From: an uncultured Acidimicrobiaceae bacterium
GTDB lineage: Bacteria > Actinomycetota > Acidimicrobiia > Acidimicrobiales > RAAP-2
Direction of reading: 5' to 3'
Assembly: GCA_937975915.1 (NCBI GenBank)
Contig: CALJTY010000015.1
Coordinates: 16,036-80,035 of the forward strand
Length of the DNA stretch: 64,000 nt
Shown: piece after piece, positions 25,723-33,305 of the stretch
How the letters are laid out: each line of letters opens with the position of its first letter
Numbering within the stretch: the stretch's first letter is position 1
Made by a program: the position numbers and the translations under genes
The notes under the pieces: model-generated
Database searches by the model: none
What the model was told of the DNA's origin: nothing
The model's input: only the letters and a program-made list of their open reading frames with translations

Positions 25723-26556
25723 ATGGCCCTTCGTAACCGCAAACCAACTAGCCCGGGACGTCGCTTCCAGTCGGTTTCAGACTTTGCTGAAATCACTACG
25801 TCGACTCCTGAAAAGTCACTACTTGCTCCTAAGCCCAAGTCTGGTGGACGTAACAACTACGGTCGCAAGACCTCACGTCACCGTGGTGGTGGACACAAGC
25901 AGCAGTACCGCATCATTGACTTCAAGCGCAACAAGGACGCAATTCCTGCAAAAGTTGCTTCAATTGAATACGACCCGAACCGTACATGTCGCATTGCACT
26001 CTTGCACTACGCAGACGGTGAAAAGCGTTACATCCTCGCTCCTAACGGACTAAAGGTTGGCGACGTTGTGGAGTCTGGTCCAAAGGCCGACATCCGCACC
26101 GGAAACGCACTTCCAATGCGCTTCATCCCAACTGGTTCAACAGTTCACAACGTCGAGCTTCGTCCCGGCGGTGGTGGAAAGATGGGCCGCAGTGCCGGCA
26201 TGAGCGTTCAGCTTGTTGCGAAGGACGGTGGCTTTGCCACTCTTCGTCTTCCATCAACTGAAATGCGCCGTGTGCCAATTGACTGCCGCGCAACACTCGG
26301 CATCATTGGAAACTCTGAGCACGAACTCATCAAGATTGGTAAGGCCGGTCGTAACCGTTGGAAGGGTATTCGCCCTCAGACACGTGGTGTTGCGATGAAC
26401 CCGGTAGACCACCCACTTGGTGGTGGTGAAGGAAAGACTTCCGGAGGACGTCACCCTGTGTCGCCTTGGGGTCAGCCAGAAGGTCGTACGCGTCTTCCGA
26501 AGCAGTCGGATGCGCTAATTATTCGTCGTCGCCGTGGACGCGGCGCGCGTAGGTAG
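25723..26556 (+). CDS. rplB: 50S ribosomal protein L2 (uL2)
   Basis: L2 supports subunit association and the peptidyl transferase centre. The 277-residue product has the C-terminal signature GVAMNPVDHPLGGGEGKT with the conserved His of the PTC-facing loop, and a basic tail RRRRGRGARR. The RBS AAGGA lies before the ATG. rpsS follows after 8 bp in the standard order. Confidence 0.97.
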   Translation: MALRNRKPTSPGRRFQSVSDFAEITTSTPEKSLLAPKPKSGGRNNYGRKTSRHRGGGHKQQYRIIDFKRNKDAIPAKVASIEYDPNRTCRIALLHYADGEKRYILAPNGLKVGDVVESGPKADIRTGNALPMRFIPTGSTVHNVELRPGGGGKMGRSAGMSVQLVAKDGGFATLRLPSTEMRRVPIDCRATLGIIGNSEHELIKIGKAGRNRWKGIRPQTRGVAMNPVDHPLGGGEGKTSGGRHPVSPWGQPEGRTRLPKQSDALIIRRRRGRGARR

Positions 26557-26564
26557 GTAAATAC

Positions 26565-26843
26565 ATGTCACGTAGTCTCAAAAAAGGTCCTTTCATCGAC
26601 GCACACCTTCTTAAGAAGGTTGAAGCGATGACCGCCGCAAACGAGAAGAAGGTCATCAAGACTTGGAGTCGTCGTTCAACGATCATTCCAACAATGGTTG
26701 GCCACACCTTCGCTGTGCACGATGGACGTCGTCACGTTCCAGTGTTCGTAAACGAATCAATGGTTGGCCACAAGCTTGGAGAGTTCTCACCAACTCGTAC
26801 TTTCAAGTTCCACGCCGGCCAGGAAAAGACAGGTAAGCGCTAA
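26565..26843 (+). CDS. rpsS: 30S ribosomal protein S19 (uS19)
   Basis: S19 is in the 30S head and contacts the large subunit through bridge B1a. The 92-residue product begins SRSLKKGPFIDAHLLKKV and contains SRRSTIIPTMVGHTFAVHDGRRHVPVFVNE, all typical. The stop overlaps the rplV ATG by one base (TAATG). Confidence 0.97.
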   Translation: MSRSLKKGPFIDAHLLKKVEAMTAANEKKVIKTWSRRSTIIPTMVGHTFAVHDGRRHVPVFVNESMVGHKLGEFSPTRTFKFHAGQEKTGKR

Positions 26844-27448
26844 TGACCGGTCCAAAGCTAAACGAACGTCCAGGAACCCGCGCTTCACTCAAGGGCTATC
26901 AAATGTCTGCGAGCAAGGCTCGTGTTGTTCTTAACCTCATCCGTGGCGAAGACGTAAACACTGCACGTGAAATTCTCGCCGGTACAACTCGCGAAGCTGC
27001 TGACGTAATTGGCAAGGTGCTCGCATCTGCTGTTGCTAACGCAGTGAACAATGACGGTATGAACGCTGACGAACTCTTCGTATCAGCTGCATACGCTGAC
27101 GAAGGCATCACCATGAAGCGCTTCACACCACGTGCTCGTGGTCGTGCTGGTGCAATCTTGAAGCGTGCTTGTCACATCACCGTGATTGTTTCTCGTCTTG
27201 ACGATGAGCGTCTCGAACTTCTTCGCACTGCTCGTAGTGCTCAGGCATCTGCATCACGTTCACGCCGCGTAGCAACATCACGCCGTCGTGCTGACCAGAC
27301 CGCCAGCGTTAACAAGCGCGAAACTGCTGCAGAACTCGCAGCAAACGAAGCCGAGAACGAAGTGATTGAGACTGACGTGATCGAAACACCAATTGTTGAT
27401 CAGGTGACTGAAACAACAACTGACGAAACTACTGAGGAGAAGAACTAA
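26843..27448 (+). CDS. rplV: 50S ribosomal protein L22 (uL22) with charged tail
   Basis: L22 lines the exit tunnel opposite L4. The conserved body spans residues 12-125, with MSASKARVVLNLIRGEDV and the tunnel hairpin TMKRFTPRARGRAGAILKRACHITVIV. The protein continues to 201 residues, about 75 more than usual. Residues 130-160 are rich in Ala, Ser and Arg and residues 160-201 are acidic and Thr-rich. The tail is in frame and uses the same codon style. Neighbouring rpsC also carries a long tail. Start and stop overlap the neighbours by one base each. Confidence 0.94.
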   Translation: MTGPKLNERPGTRASLKGYQMSASKARVVLNLIRGEDVNTAREILAGTTREAADVIGKVLASAVANAVNNDGMNADELFVSAAYADEGITMKRFTPRARGRAGAILKRACHITVIVSRLDDERLELLRTARSAQASASRSRRVATSRRRADQTASVNKRETAAELAANEAENEVIETDVIETPIVDQVTETTTDETTEEKN

Positions 27449-28371
27449 TGGGTCAGAAGGTAAATCCATACGGTTTCCGTCTCGGTATCACGACGGACTG
27501 GAAGTCACGCTGGTTTAAAGAGCGCGGTTACAAGGAACTCGTTATCGAGGACTGGAAAATCCGTGACTACCTCACCAAGCAGCTCGAAAGTGCCGCTGTG
27601 AGTCGTATCGAAATCGAGCGCAGCTCAGACCGCGTACGCGTTGACATTCACACTGCTCGTCCGGGCATTGTTATTGGTCGCCGTGGAGCTGAAGCTGAGC
27701 GTCTAAAGAAGGACCTTGAGAAGATCACTGGTCAAAAGAACAAGATCTCTCTCAACATCCAAGAAATCAAGCAACCTGAACTTGACGCTGCACTTATCGC
27801 GCAGGGTATCTGTGACCAGCTTCTTCGCCGCGTGGCATTCCGCCGTGCAATGAAGCGTGGTATTCAGACTGTTCAAAAGGCTGGCGCTATGGGTGTGAAG
27901 ATCCAGGCATCTGGTCGTCTCGGTGGAGCAGAAATGTCACGCCGTGAGTCATACCGTGAAGGTCGTGTGCCACTACACACACTTCGCGCTGACATTGACT
28001 ACGGATTCCGCGAAGCTCGCACTTCAACCGGTCGCATTGGTGTGAAGGTTTGGATCTACAAGGGTGACATTCTTCCGTACCAACTTACGAACGACGAAAA
28101 GATTGTTCGCGAAGCAGCTATGGCTGCAGGCGATGCAGTGCCAGTCGGTTCAGCGCCAGCAGCACCTAAGGGTGTTGTTCGTGCCGGTGGCGGACGTCGT
28201 CGCGTTGAAACAGTTGAAGTTACTGACGTTGAAGTAGCTGACATTGCACCAGTGGACATCATTGCTGCGGATGCTGAAGTCGAAAAGCTACTGAGTGTTG
28301 AAGAAGAGATTGAGCGTCGTACTGCCCAAGATCACACCGACACGCCACACTTTCGAAAGGACGCTGAGTAA
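27448..28371 (+). CDS. rpsC: 30S ribosomal protein S3 (uS3) with extended C terminus
   Basis: S3 forms part of the mRNA entry channel and has helicase-like activity. It begins GQKVNPYGFRLGITTDWKSRWF. A type II KH domain follows around PGIVIGRRGAEAERLKKDL (about residues 71-89) and then the C-terminal domain with GVKIQASGRLGGAEMSRRESYREGRVPLHT. At 307 residues it is about 70 longer than a typical S3. The extra part (from about residue 230) starts Ala/Pro/Gly-rich and basic, then becomes acidic. The start shares a base with the rplV stop. Confidence 0.95.
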   Translation: MGQKVNPYGFRLGITTDWKSRWFKERGYKELVIEDWKIRDYLTKQLESAAVSRIEIERSSDRVRVDIHTARPGIVIGRRGAEAERLKKDLEKITGQKNKISLNIQEIKQPELDAALIAQGICDQLLRRVAFRRAMKRGIQTVQKAGAMGVKIQASGRLGGAEMSRRESYREGRVPLHTLRADIDYGFREARTSTGRIGVKVWIYKGDILPYQLTNDEKIVREAAMAAGDAVPVGSAPAAPKGVVRAGGGRRRVETVEVTDVEVADIAPVDIIAADAEVEKLLSVEEEIERRTAQDHTDTPHFRKDAE

Positions 28372-28373
28372 TT

Positions 28374-28811
28374 ATGTTGATGCCTCGCAAAGTAAAGCAC
28401 CGTAAGCAGCAGCGTGGTCGTATGACCGGTATGGCTAAGGGTGGAGTAGAACTCAACTTTGGTGACTTCGGAATCCAGGCTCTCGAAGCTGGTTGGATCA
28501 CTGCACGTCAAATTGAAGCTGCTCGTATTGCAATGACTCGTCACGTTAAGCGTGGTGGAAAAGTTTGGATCCGTGTTTTCCCGGACAAGCCAGTAACACA
28601 GAAGCCTGCTGAAACTCGTATGGGTTCAGGTAAGGGTAACCCTGAGTTCTGGGTTGCCGTTGTGAAGCCGGGTCGCATCATGTTCGAACTCGGTGGTGTT
28701 GATGAGACACTCGCTCGCCAGGCTATGGAGCGCGCAATTCAGAAGCTACCGATTAAGGCGAAGTTCGTTATCCGCCCTGGAACACACGGCGCACCGGAGG
28801 TAACCATCTAA
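28374..28811 (+). CDS. rplP: 50S ribosomal protein L16 (uL16)
   Basis: L16 helps shape the A site and binds late in 50S assembly. The 145-residue product begins LMPRKVKHRKQQRGRM and includes WIRVFPDKPVTQKPAETRMGSGKG, the conserved loop near the A-site tRNA elbow, with the Arg that is hydroxylated in other bacteria. It starts 2 bp after rpsC and its stop overlaps the start of rpmC by one base. Confidence 0.96.
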   Translation: MLMPRKVKHRKQQRGRMTGMAKGGVELNFGDFGIQALEAGWITARQIEAARIAMTRHVKRGGKVWIRVFPDKPVTQKPAETRMGSGKGNPEFWVAVVKPGRIMFELGGVDETLARQAMERAIQKLPIKAKFVIRPGTHGAPEVTI

Positions 28812-29044
28812 TGGCAAACACAAAAGAACGCGTAGCGGAGCTTCGACTCCTCGGCGACAAGGAAATGATCGAGCGTCTTAGCGAAGCTCGTCGCGAGTTG
28901 TTCAACTTGCGTTTCCAACTCGCTACAGGTCAGCTCGACAACACATCACGTCTAGGAGAGGTTCGTCGCGACATTGCGCGTCTAGCCACTTTTCTTCGTG
29001 AGCGCGAAATCGAAGCTGCTGAAGCTTTGGGAGAAGGTAACTAA
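28811..29044 (+). CDS. rpmC: 50S ribosomal protein L29 (uL29)
   Basis: L29 is a small helical hairpin next to L23 at the tunnel exit. The 77-residue protein shows LGDKEMIERLSEARRELFNLRFQLATGQLDNTSRLGEVRRDIARLAT, the classical signature. The start shares a base with the rplP stop. rpsQ follows after 2 bp. Confidence 0.95.
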   Translation: MANTKERVAELRLLGDKEMIERLSEARRELFNLRFQLATGQLDNTSRLGEVRRDIARLATFLREREIEAAEALGEGN

Positions 29045-29046
29045 TC

Positions 29047-29322
29047 ATGACTGAAGAAATCAACACCAGTCGCGAAAACCCACGCAAGATCCGTGAGGGA
29101 ATTGTTGTGTCGGACAAGATGAACTCAACGTTGGTTGTTGCGGTTAACGAGCGTGTTTCACACCCTCGTTACTCCAAGACCGTCCAGCGCACAAAGAAGC
29201 TCTACGTCCACGACGAAAAGAACGAAGCCAAGGTTGGCGACAAAGTACGCGTCCAAGAGACGCGTCCACTTTCGAAGCTCAAGCGCTGGCGCCTAACTGA
29301 AATTGTGGAGCGTGCACGATGA
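29047..29322 (+). CDS. rpsQ: 30S ribosomal protein S17 (uS17)
   Basis: S17 is a primary 16S rRNA binder in the 30S body. The 91-residue product contains REGIVVSDKMNSTLVVAVNERVSHPRYSKTVQRTKKLYVHDE and ETRPLSKLKRWRLTEIVERA, typical S17 with a short N-terminal extension. The stop overlaps the rplN start by 4 bp (ATGA). Confidence 0.96.
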   Translation: MTEEINTSRENPRKIREGIVVSDKMNSTLVVAVNERVSHPRYSKTVQRTKKLYVHDEKNEAKVGDKVRVQETRPLSKLKRWRLTEIVERAR

Positions 29323-29687
29323 TTCAACAAGAGTCCCGTCTAAAGGTTGCCGACAACTCAGGTGCGAAGGAAGTTCTTTGCATCCGTGTGCTCGGTGGAA
29401 CACGCCGTCGCTACGCATCAATTGGTGACGTATTTATTGCAACTGTTAAGGATGCAATTCCTGGTGCTGCAGTGAAGAAGGGTGACGTAGTTCGCTGCGT
29501 TGTTGTTCGCACTGCTAAGGAATGCCGCCGTCCTGACGGTTCATACATCAAGTTCGACGAAAACGCTGCAGTACTGATCAACGATCAGTTGCAGCCTCGT
29601 GGAACACGTATTTTTGGCCCAGTTGGCCGTGAACTACGTGACAAGAAGTTCATGCGAATCATTTCGCTGGCTCCGGAGGTTTTGTAA
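29319..29687 (+). CDS. rplN: 50S ribosomal protein L14 (uL14)
   Basis: L14 forms an intersubunit bridge and is the binding site for silencing factor RsfS. The 122-residue length and IQQESRLKVADNSGAKEVLCIRVLGG opening are standard. ENAAVLINDQLQPRGTRIFGPVGRELRDKKFMRIISLAPEV closes the fold. It overlaps rpsQ by 4 bp and rplX by one base. Confidence 0.97.
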   Translation: MIQQESRLKVADNSGAKEVLCIRVLGGTRRRYASIGDVFIATVKDAIPGAAVKKGDVVRCVVVRTAKECRRPDGSYIKFDENAAVLINDQLQPRGTRIFGPVGRELRDKKFMRIISLAPEVL

Positions 29688-29992
29688 TGAAAATTGTAAA
29701 GGGTGACAACGTGCTTGTTCTCAGCGGAAAGTTCCGTGGAGAGCGTGCCGACGTTATTGAAGCTTTGCCAGGGAGCAACAAAGTTGTTCTTGACGGCATC
29801 AACGTTTCAAAGCGTCACACTAAGCAGACGGGCGCAACAATGCAGGCTGGAATCATCGACAAGATGATGCCGCTGCACGTTTCGAACGTTGCTATCTGGT
29901 GCGCCGGACACAAGGGCCCAGCCAAGGTTGGATTTAAGGTTGCAGACGGTGCTAAGTCACGTGTTTGCCGTAAGTGTGGAGCAGGACTATGA
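29687..29992 (+). CDS. rplX: 50S ribosomal protein L24 (uL24), altered zinc motif
   Basis: L24 initiates large-subunit assembly and lies near the tunnel exit. The KOW motif is seen in KGDNVLVLSGKFRGERADV (residues 5-23) and the middle reads KVVLDGINVSKRHTKQT. The C-terminal zinc ribbon has Cys72, His75, Cys94 and Cys97. Relatives usually have a Cys at the second position, so this is a CCHC-like variant, which could still bind zinc. The stop overlaps the rplE start by 4 bp. Confidence 0.95.
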   Translation: MKIVKGDNVLVLSGKFRGERADVIEALPGSNKVVLDGINVSKRHTKQTGATMQAGIIDKMMPLHVSNVAIWCAGHKGPAKVGFKVADGAKSRVCRKCGAGL

Positions 29993-30552
29993 GCACAACA
30001 ACTCGTCCACGTCTAAAGGTTGTTTACGACCAACAGATCCGTCAGGCTCTGAAGGAAGAACTCGGCCTTGCAAACATCATGCAGGTTCCACGTCTCACAA
30101 AGATCGTGCTGAACTCTGGTGTTGGTCGTGCTACCCAGCAGGCATCACTACTTGAAGGTGCACAAAAAGACCTCGAGCTCATTACTGGTCAAAAGCCAAT
30201 CGTGACTCGCGCCAAGAAGTCAATCGCGAGCTTCAAGCTTCGTGAAGAGCAGGCCATTGGAACCAAGGTGACACTTCGCGGTGACCGCGCTTGGGAATTC
30301 CTTGACCGTCTCATCAGCATCTCAATCCCTCGTATCCGTGACTTCCGTGGCCTTAGCCCTAAGTCATTCGATGGCAAGGGTAACTACACCTTTGGTGTAA
30401 ATGACCAGTTGATCTTCCCCGAGATTGACTACGACAAAATCGACGCGCCACGTGGTTTCGACATCACGATTGTTACAACGGCCGCGAACGACGAGCAGGG
30501 GCGTGCATTCTTGCGCGCTTACGGCTTCCCCTTCAAGCAGGAGAATCGATAG
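29989..30552 (+). CDS. rplE: 50S ribosomal protein L5 (uL5)
   Basis: L5 binds 5S rRNA and contacts P-site tRNA. The 187-residue product has the signatures IMQVPRLTKIVLNSGVGRA and ISIPRIRDFRGLSPKSFDGKGNYTFGVNDQLIFPEIDYDKID. An upstream ATG at 29974 is possible, but the ATG at 29989 forms a 4-bp overlap with the rplX stop, as elsewhere in this operon. rpsN follows after 2 bp. Confidence 0.96.
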   Translation: MSTTTRPRLKVVYDQQIRQALKEELGLANIMQVPRLTKIVLNSGVGRATQQASLLEGAQKDLELITGQKPIVTRAKKSIASFKLREEQAIGTKVTLRGDRAWEFLDRLISISIPRIRDFRGLSPKSFDGKGNYTFGVNDQLIFPEIDYDKIDAPRGFDITIVTTAANDEQGRAFLRAYGFPFKQENR

Positions 30553-30554
30553 AC

Positions 30555-30740
30555 ATGGCTAAGAAAGCCCTTGTAATCAAGCAGAAGAAGACACCTAAGT
30601 TTTCGACACGTGCTTACACACGTTGCGAACGCTGTGGTCGTCCTCGTTCGGTGTACCGCAAGTTCGGTCTATGCCGTATTTGTCTACGAGTAATGGTCCA
30701 CGCTGGTGAAATTCCTGGCGTAACAAAGGCAAGTTGGTAA
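30555..30740 (+). CDS. rpsN: 30S ribosomal protein S14 type Z (uS14)
   Basis: S14 completes the 30S head. This 61-residue version is the short, zinc-binding type with Cys24, Cys27, Cys40 and Cys43 in CERCGRP and LCRICLR. It lies at the usual spc-operon place between rplE and rpsH. The alternative long, zinc-free S14 often present elsewhere in actinobacteria is not in this window. Confidence 0.97.
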   Translation: MAKKALVIKQKKTPKFSTRAYTRCERCGRPRSVYRKFGLCRICLRVMVHAGEIPGVTKASW

Positions 30741-30743
30741 ATC

Positions 30744-31148
30744 ATGACAATGACTGACCCAATAGCCGACATGCTCACGCGCATTCGTAACGCGAATGCC
30801 GCAATGTTCGACAGCGTAAAGATGCCGTCTTCTAAGTTGAAGGAAAGCCTCGCAAAGGTCCTCTTCAAGGAAGGCTTCATTGCGAGCTACACCGTTACAC
30901 AAGAAGCGGGTAAGGCTGGCAACACGCTAGAGATCGTCCTTAAGTATTCAGAAGACCGTAAGAAGACCATTGTTGGTTTGAAGCGCGTCTCGAAGCCTGG
31001 ACTCCGTATTTACAAGAAGTCAGACCAGATGCCAAAGGTTCTTGGTGGTGTGGGCGTGGCCGTTGTTTCAACGAGTCACGGTCTCATGACCGACCGCGAA
31101 GCCCGAAAGGCCAAGCTCGGTGGCGAGGTGCTTTGTTATGTCTGGTAA
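30744..31148 (+). CDS. rpsH: 30S ribosomal protein S8 (uS8)
   Basis: S8 binds the 16S central domain and in E. coli represses the spc operon. The 134-residue product begins TMTDPIADMLTRIRNANAAMFDSVKMPSSKLKESLAKVLFKEGFI and ends with VVSTSHGLMTDREARKAKLGGEVLCYVW. The start lies 3 bp after rpsN. A 30-bp spacer precedes rplF. Confidence 0.97.
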   Translation: MTMTDPIADMLTRIRNANAAMFDSVKMPSSKLKESLAKVLFKEGFIASYTVTQEAGKAGNTLEIVLKYSEDRKKTIVGLKRVSKPGLRIYKKSDQMPKVLGGVGVAVVSTSHGLMTDREARKAKLGGEVLCYVW

Positions 31149-31178
31149 CACGCAAATTTTGAAAGTTGAGGTTCGCTG

Positions 31179-31718
31179 ATGTCACGTATTGGTAATAACC
31201 CAATCACCGTTCCATCATCGGTAACAGTCACCGTTTCTGGTGAGCAAGTAACAGTCAAGGGACCAAACGCGTCCATGACTCGCACCATTCCTTCATGCAT
31301 CACTGTGAAGCAAGATGGCGACCAGCTCATCATTGGACGTGTCGATGAAGAAACAGCTTCGAAGTCACTGCACGGTCTTTCACGCACACTTATTTCCAAC
31401 ATGGTTGTTGGTGTGACTGATGGCTGGGCGAAGGAACTCGAAATCATTGGTGTTGGTTACCGTGCTGCTGCAGCCGGTCCTAGCGCTCTTGACATTGCAC
31501 TTGGTTTTTCTCACCCAGTTAAGTTCACCGCTCCTGAGGGCATCACTTTTGAAGTGCCTGCTCCTACGCGCGTGATCGTTAAGGGTGCGGACAAAGAAGT
31601 TGTTGGCCAAGTCGCCGCATCAATCCGCAAACTACGTAAGCCTGAGCCCTACAAGGGTAAGGGTGTGCGCTACCTCGGTGAAAAGGTTGCTCGCAAGGCT
31701 GGAAAGGCTGCTAAATAA
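31179..31718 (+). CDS. rplF: 50S ribosomal protein L6 (uL6)
   Basis: L6 lies near the sarcin-ricin loop and factor-binding site. The 179-residue product begins SRIGNNPITVPSSVTVTVSGEQVTVKGP and has the C-terminal repeat with PTRVIVKGADKEVVGQVAASIRKLRKPEPYKGKGVRY. Both L6 domains are complete. Its TAATG stop overlaps the start of rplR. Confidence 0.97.
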   Translation: MSRIGNNPITVPSSVTVTVSGEQVTVKGPNASMTRTIPSCITVKQDGDQLIIGRVDEETASKSLHGLSRTLISNMVVGVTDGWAKELEIIGVGYRAAAAGPSALDIALGFSHPVKFTAPEGITFEVPAPTRVIVKGADKEVVGQVAASIRKLRKPEPYKGKGVRYLGEKVARKAGKAAK

Positions 31719-32074
31719 TGGCACGCACAACACTCGAACTACGTAAGCGTCGTCACCGTCGAATTCGCAAGAACCTTTCAGGTACTGCAGCTCGTCCACG
31801 TGTCGCCGTGAACCGTACGAATAAGCACATCTCGGCACAGATCATTGATGACGTTGCAGGAGTAACTCTCTGCGCATCGTCTTCAGTCGAAGCTGCCTTG
31901 AAGTCAACTAGCGGTGGCAACATCGACGGTGCCAAGGCCGTAGCTCAGCTTCTTGCTGATCGCGCCAAGGCTGCCGGTATCACCACAGTGGTCTTTGACC
32001 GCGGTGGATTCGACTATCACGGTCGCGTTGCTGCATTCGCAGACACTCTTCGCGCTGCAGGACTGGAGTTCTAA
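31718..32074 (+). CDS. rplR: 50S ribosomal protein L18 (uL18)
   Basis: L18 escorts 5S rRNA into the large subunit together with L5. The 118-residue product has the basic N terminus RKRRHRRIRKNLSGTAARPRVAVNRTNKHISAQIIDD and the closing FDRGGFDYHGRVAAFADTLRAAGLEF. Both ends overlap neighbours by one base. Confidence 0.97.
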   Translation: MARTTLELRKRRHRRIRKNLSGTAARPRVAVNRTNKHISAQIIDDVAGVTLCASSSVEAALKSTSGGNIDGAKAVAQLLADRAKAAGITTVVFDRGGFDYHGRVAAFADTLRAAGLEF

Positions 32075-32625
32075 TGACCGACGAACAGCAATACGAAGAA
32101 CGTACGATCAAAGTAAACCGCGTTTCCAAAGTTGTGAAGGGTGGACGTCGTTTCTCATTCACCGCTCTCATGGTTATTGGTGACGGTAAGGGACACGTTG
32201 GACTCGGTTACGGTAAGGCCAAGGAAGCTGGTCTTGCGGTACAAAAGGGAATCGAAGAAGCTCGCAAGAACCTCTTCGAAGTGCCACTCGCTGGTTCAAC
32301 AATTGTCTACCCAGTACTGGGTGAAGCCGGTGCTGGTCGAGTGCTCATGAAGCCTGCAGCTCCAGGAACTGGTGTTATCGCCGGTGGTGCTGCTCGTGCC
32401 ATTCTTGAAATGGCTGGCGTTAAGGACATCATTGCGAAGTCACTTGGCTCTTCAAACGGCATCAACGTGGCACACGCAACTATCGAAGGACTGAAGCAGT
32501 TGCGTCGCCCTGAAGAAATTGCTGCGTCACGTGACAAAACTGCTGACCACGTCATTCCATCCGGCACACTTCGCGCTTACCGCGAACGCCAGCGTGACAA
32601 TGACCTGTTTAAGACGGAGGCGTAA
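32074..32625 (+). CDS. rpsE: 30S ribosomal protein S5 (uS5)
   Basis: S5 acts in mRNA entry, accuracy and spectinomycin response. The 183-residue product has the double-stranded-RNA-binding-like N domain with KVVKGGRRFSFTALMVIGDGKGHVGLGYGKAKE and the conserved C domain with AGVKDIIAKSLGSSNGINVAHATIEGLKQL. The spectinomycin loop around VVKGGRRF is wild type. It lies directly before rpmD (3 bp). Confidence 0.97.
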   Translation: MTDEQQYEERTIKVNRVSKVVKGGRRFSFTALMVIGDGKGHVGLGYGKAKEAGLAVQKGIEEARKNLFEVPLAGSTIVYPVLGEAGAGRVLMKPAAPGTGVIAGGAARAILEMAGVKDIIAKSLGSSNGINVAHATIEGLKQLRRPEEIAASRDKTADHVIPSGTLRAYRERQRDNDLFKTEA

Positions 32626-32628
32626 ATA

Positions 32629-32811
32629 ATGGCGCAACTAAAAGTCACTCAGATTCGTTCATCGATCGCCACAAAGCCAAAGCACCGCGGAACACTTCGC
32701 GCGCTTGGACTACGTGGCATCAGCCAGACCAACACGCTGCCTGATCGTCCAGAAATTCGTGGAATGATCGCACGCGTGCCACACCTTGTAAAAGTAGAAG
32801 AGGTCAACTAA
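32629..32811 (+). CDS. rpmD: 50S ribosomal protein L30 (uL30)
   Basis: L30 is a small peripheral protein, lost in some lineages but retained here. The 60-residue product reads LKVTQIRSSIATKPKHRGTLRALGLRGISQTN with the typical RGMIARVPHLVKVEEV end. It abuts rpsE and overlaps the rplO start by one base. Confidence 0.96.
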   Translation: MAQLKVTQIRSSIATKPKHRGTLRALGLRGISQTNTLPDRPEIRGMIARVPHLVKVEEVN

Positions 32812-33296
32812 TGAAGTTGCACGATCTCAAATCACCTGAAGGCTCAACACACCGCAAGCGTATTGTCGGACGTGGTATCGCTGGTAAGGGTGGAAAGACT
32901 GCCGGACGTGGAACCAAGGGACAAAAGGCTCGTCGCCAGATTCCTGCAGGTTTCGAAGGTGGACAGCTTCCATTGCTCCAGCGCATTCCTAAGTTGAAGG
33001 GTTTTACGAACCCCTTCCGCGTTGAGTACACACCAGTAAACCTTGACACCCTCACCGTGCTTGGCATCAGCGACGTCACCTTCGAGGTGCTCGTAGCTAA
33101 CGGCCTTTGCAAGAAGAAGGACTTTGTCAAGATTCTTGGACGTGGAACTCTCGGAACCAAGATGAACGTTTCTGCACACGCTTTCTCAAAGTCAGCCCAG
33201 GCTGCAATTGAAGCAAGTGGTGGAACTGCAACAGTGATTGCACTTCCATTCGCAGTTCGTCCACCAGCCGCGGGCAACCAGCACCAGAACCGCTAA
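32811..33296 (+). CDS. rplO: 50S ribosomal protein L15 (uL15)
   Basis: L15 is a late assembly protein threading through the 50S core. The 161-residue product starts KLHDLKSPEGSTHRKRIVGRGIAGKGGKTAGRGTKGQKAR, followed by GFEGGQLPLLQRIPKLKGF. It lies between rpmD and secY, the conserved order. Confidence 0.97.
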   Translation: MKLHDLKSPEGSTHRKRIVGRGIAGKGGKTAGRGTKGQKARRQIPAGFEGGQLPLLQRIPKLKGFTNPFRVEYTPVNLDTLTVLGISDVTFEVLVANGLCKKKDFVKILGRGTLGTKMNVSAHAFSKSAQAAIEASGGTATVIALPFAVRPPAAGNQHQNR

Positions 33297-33305
33297 GGCG
33301 AAATC

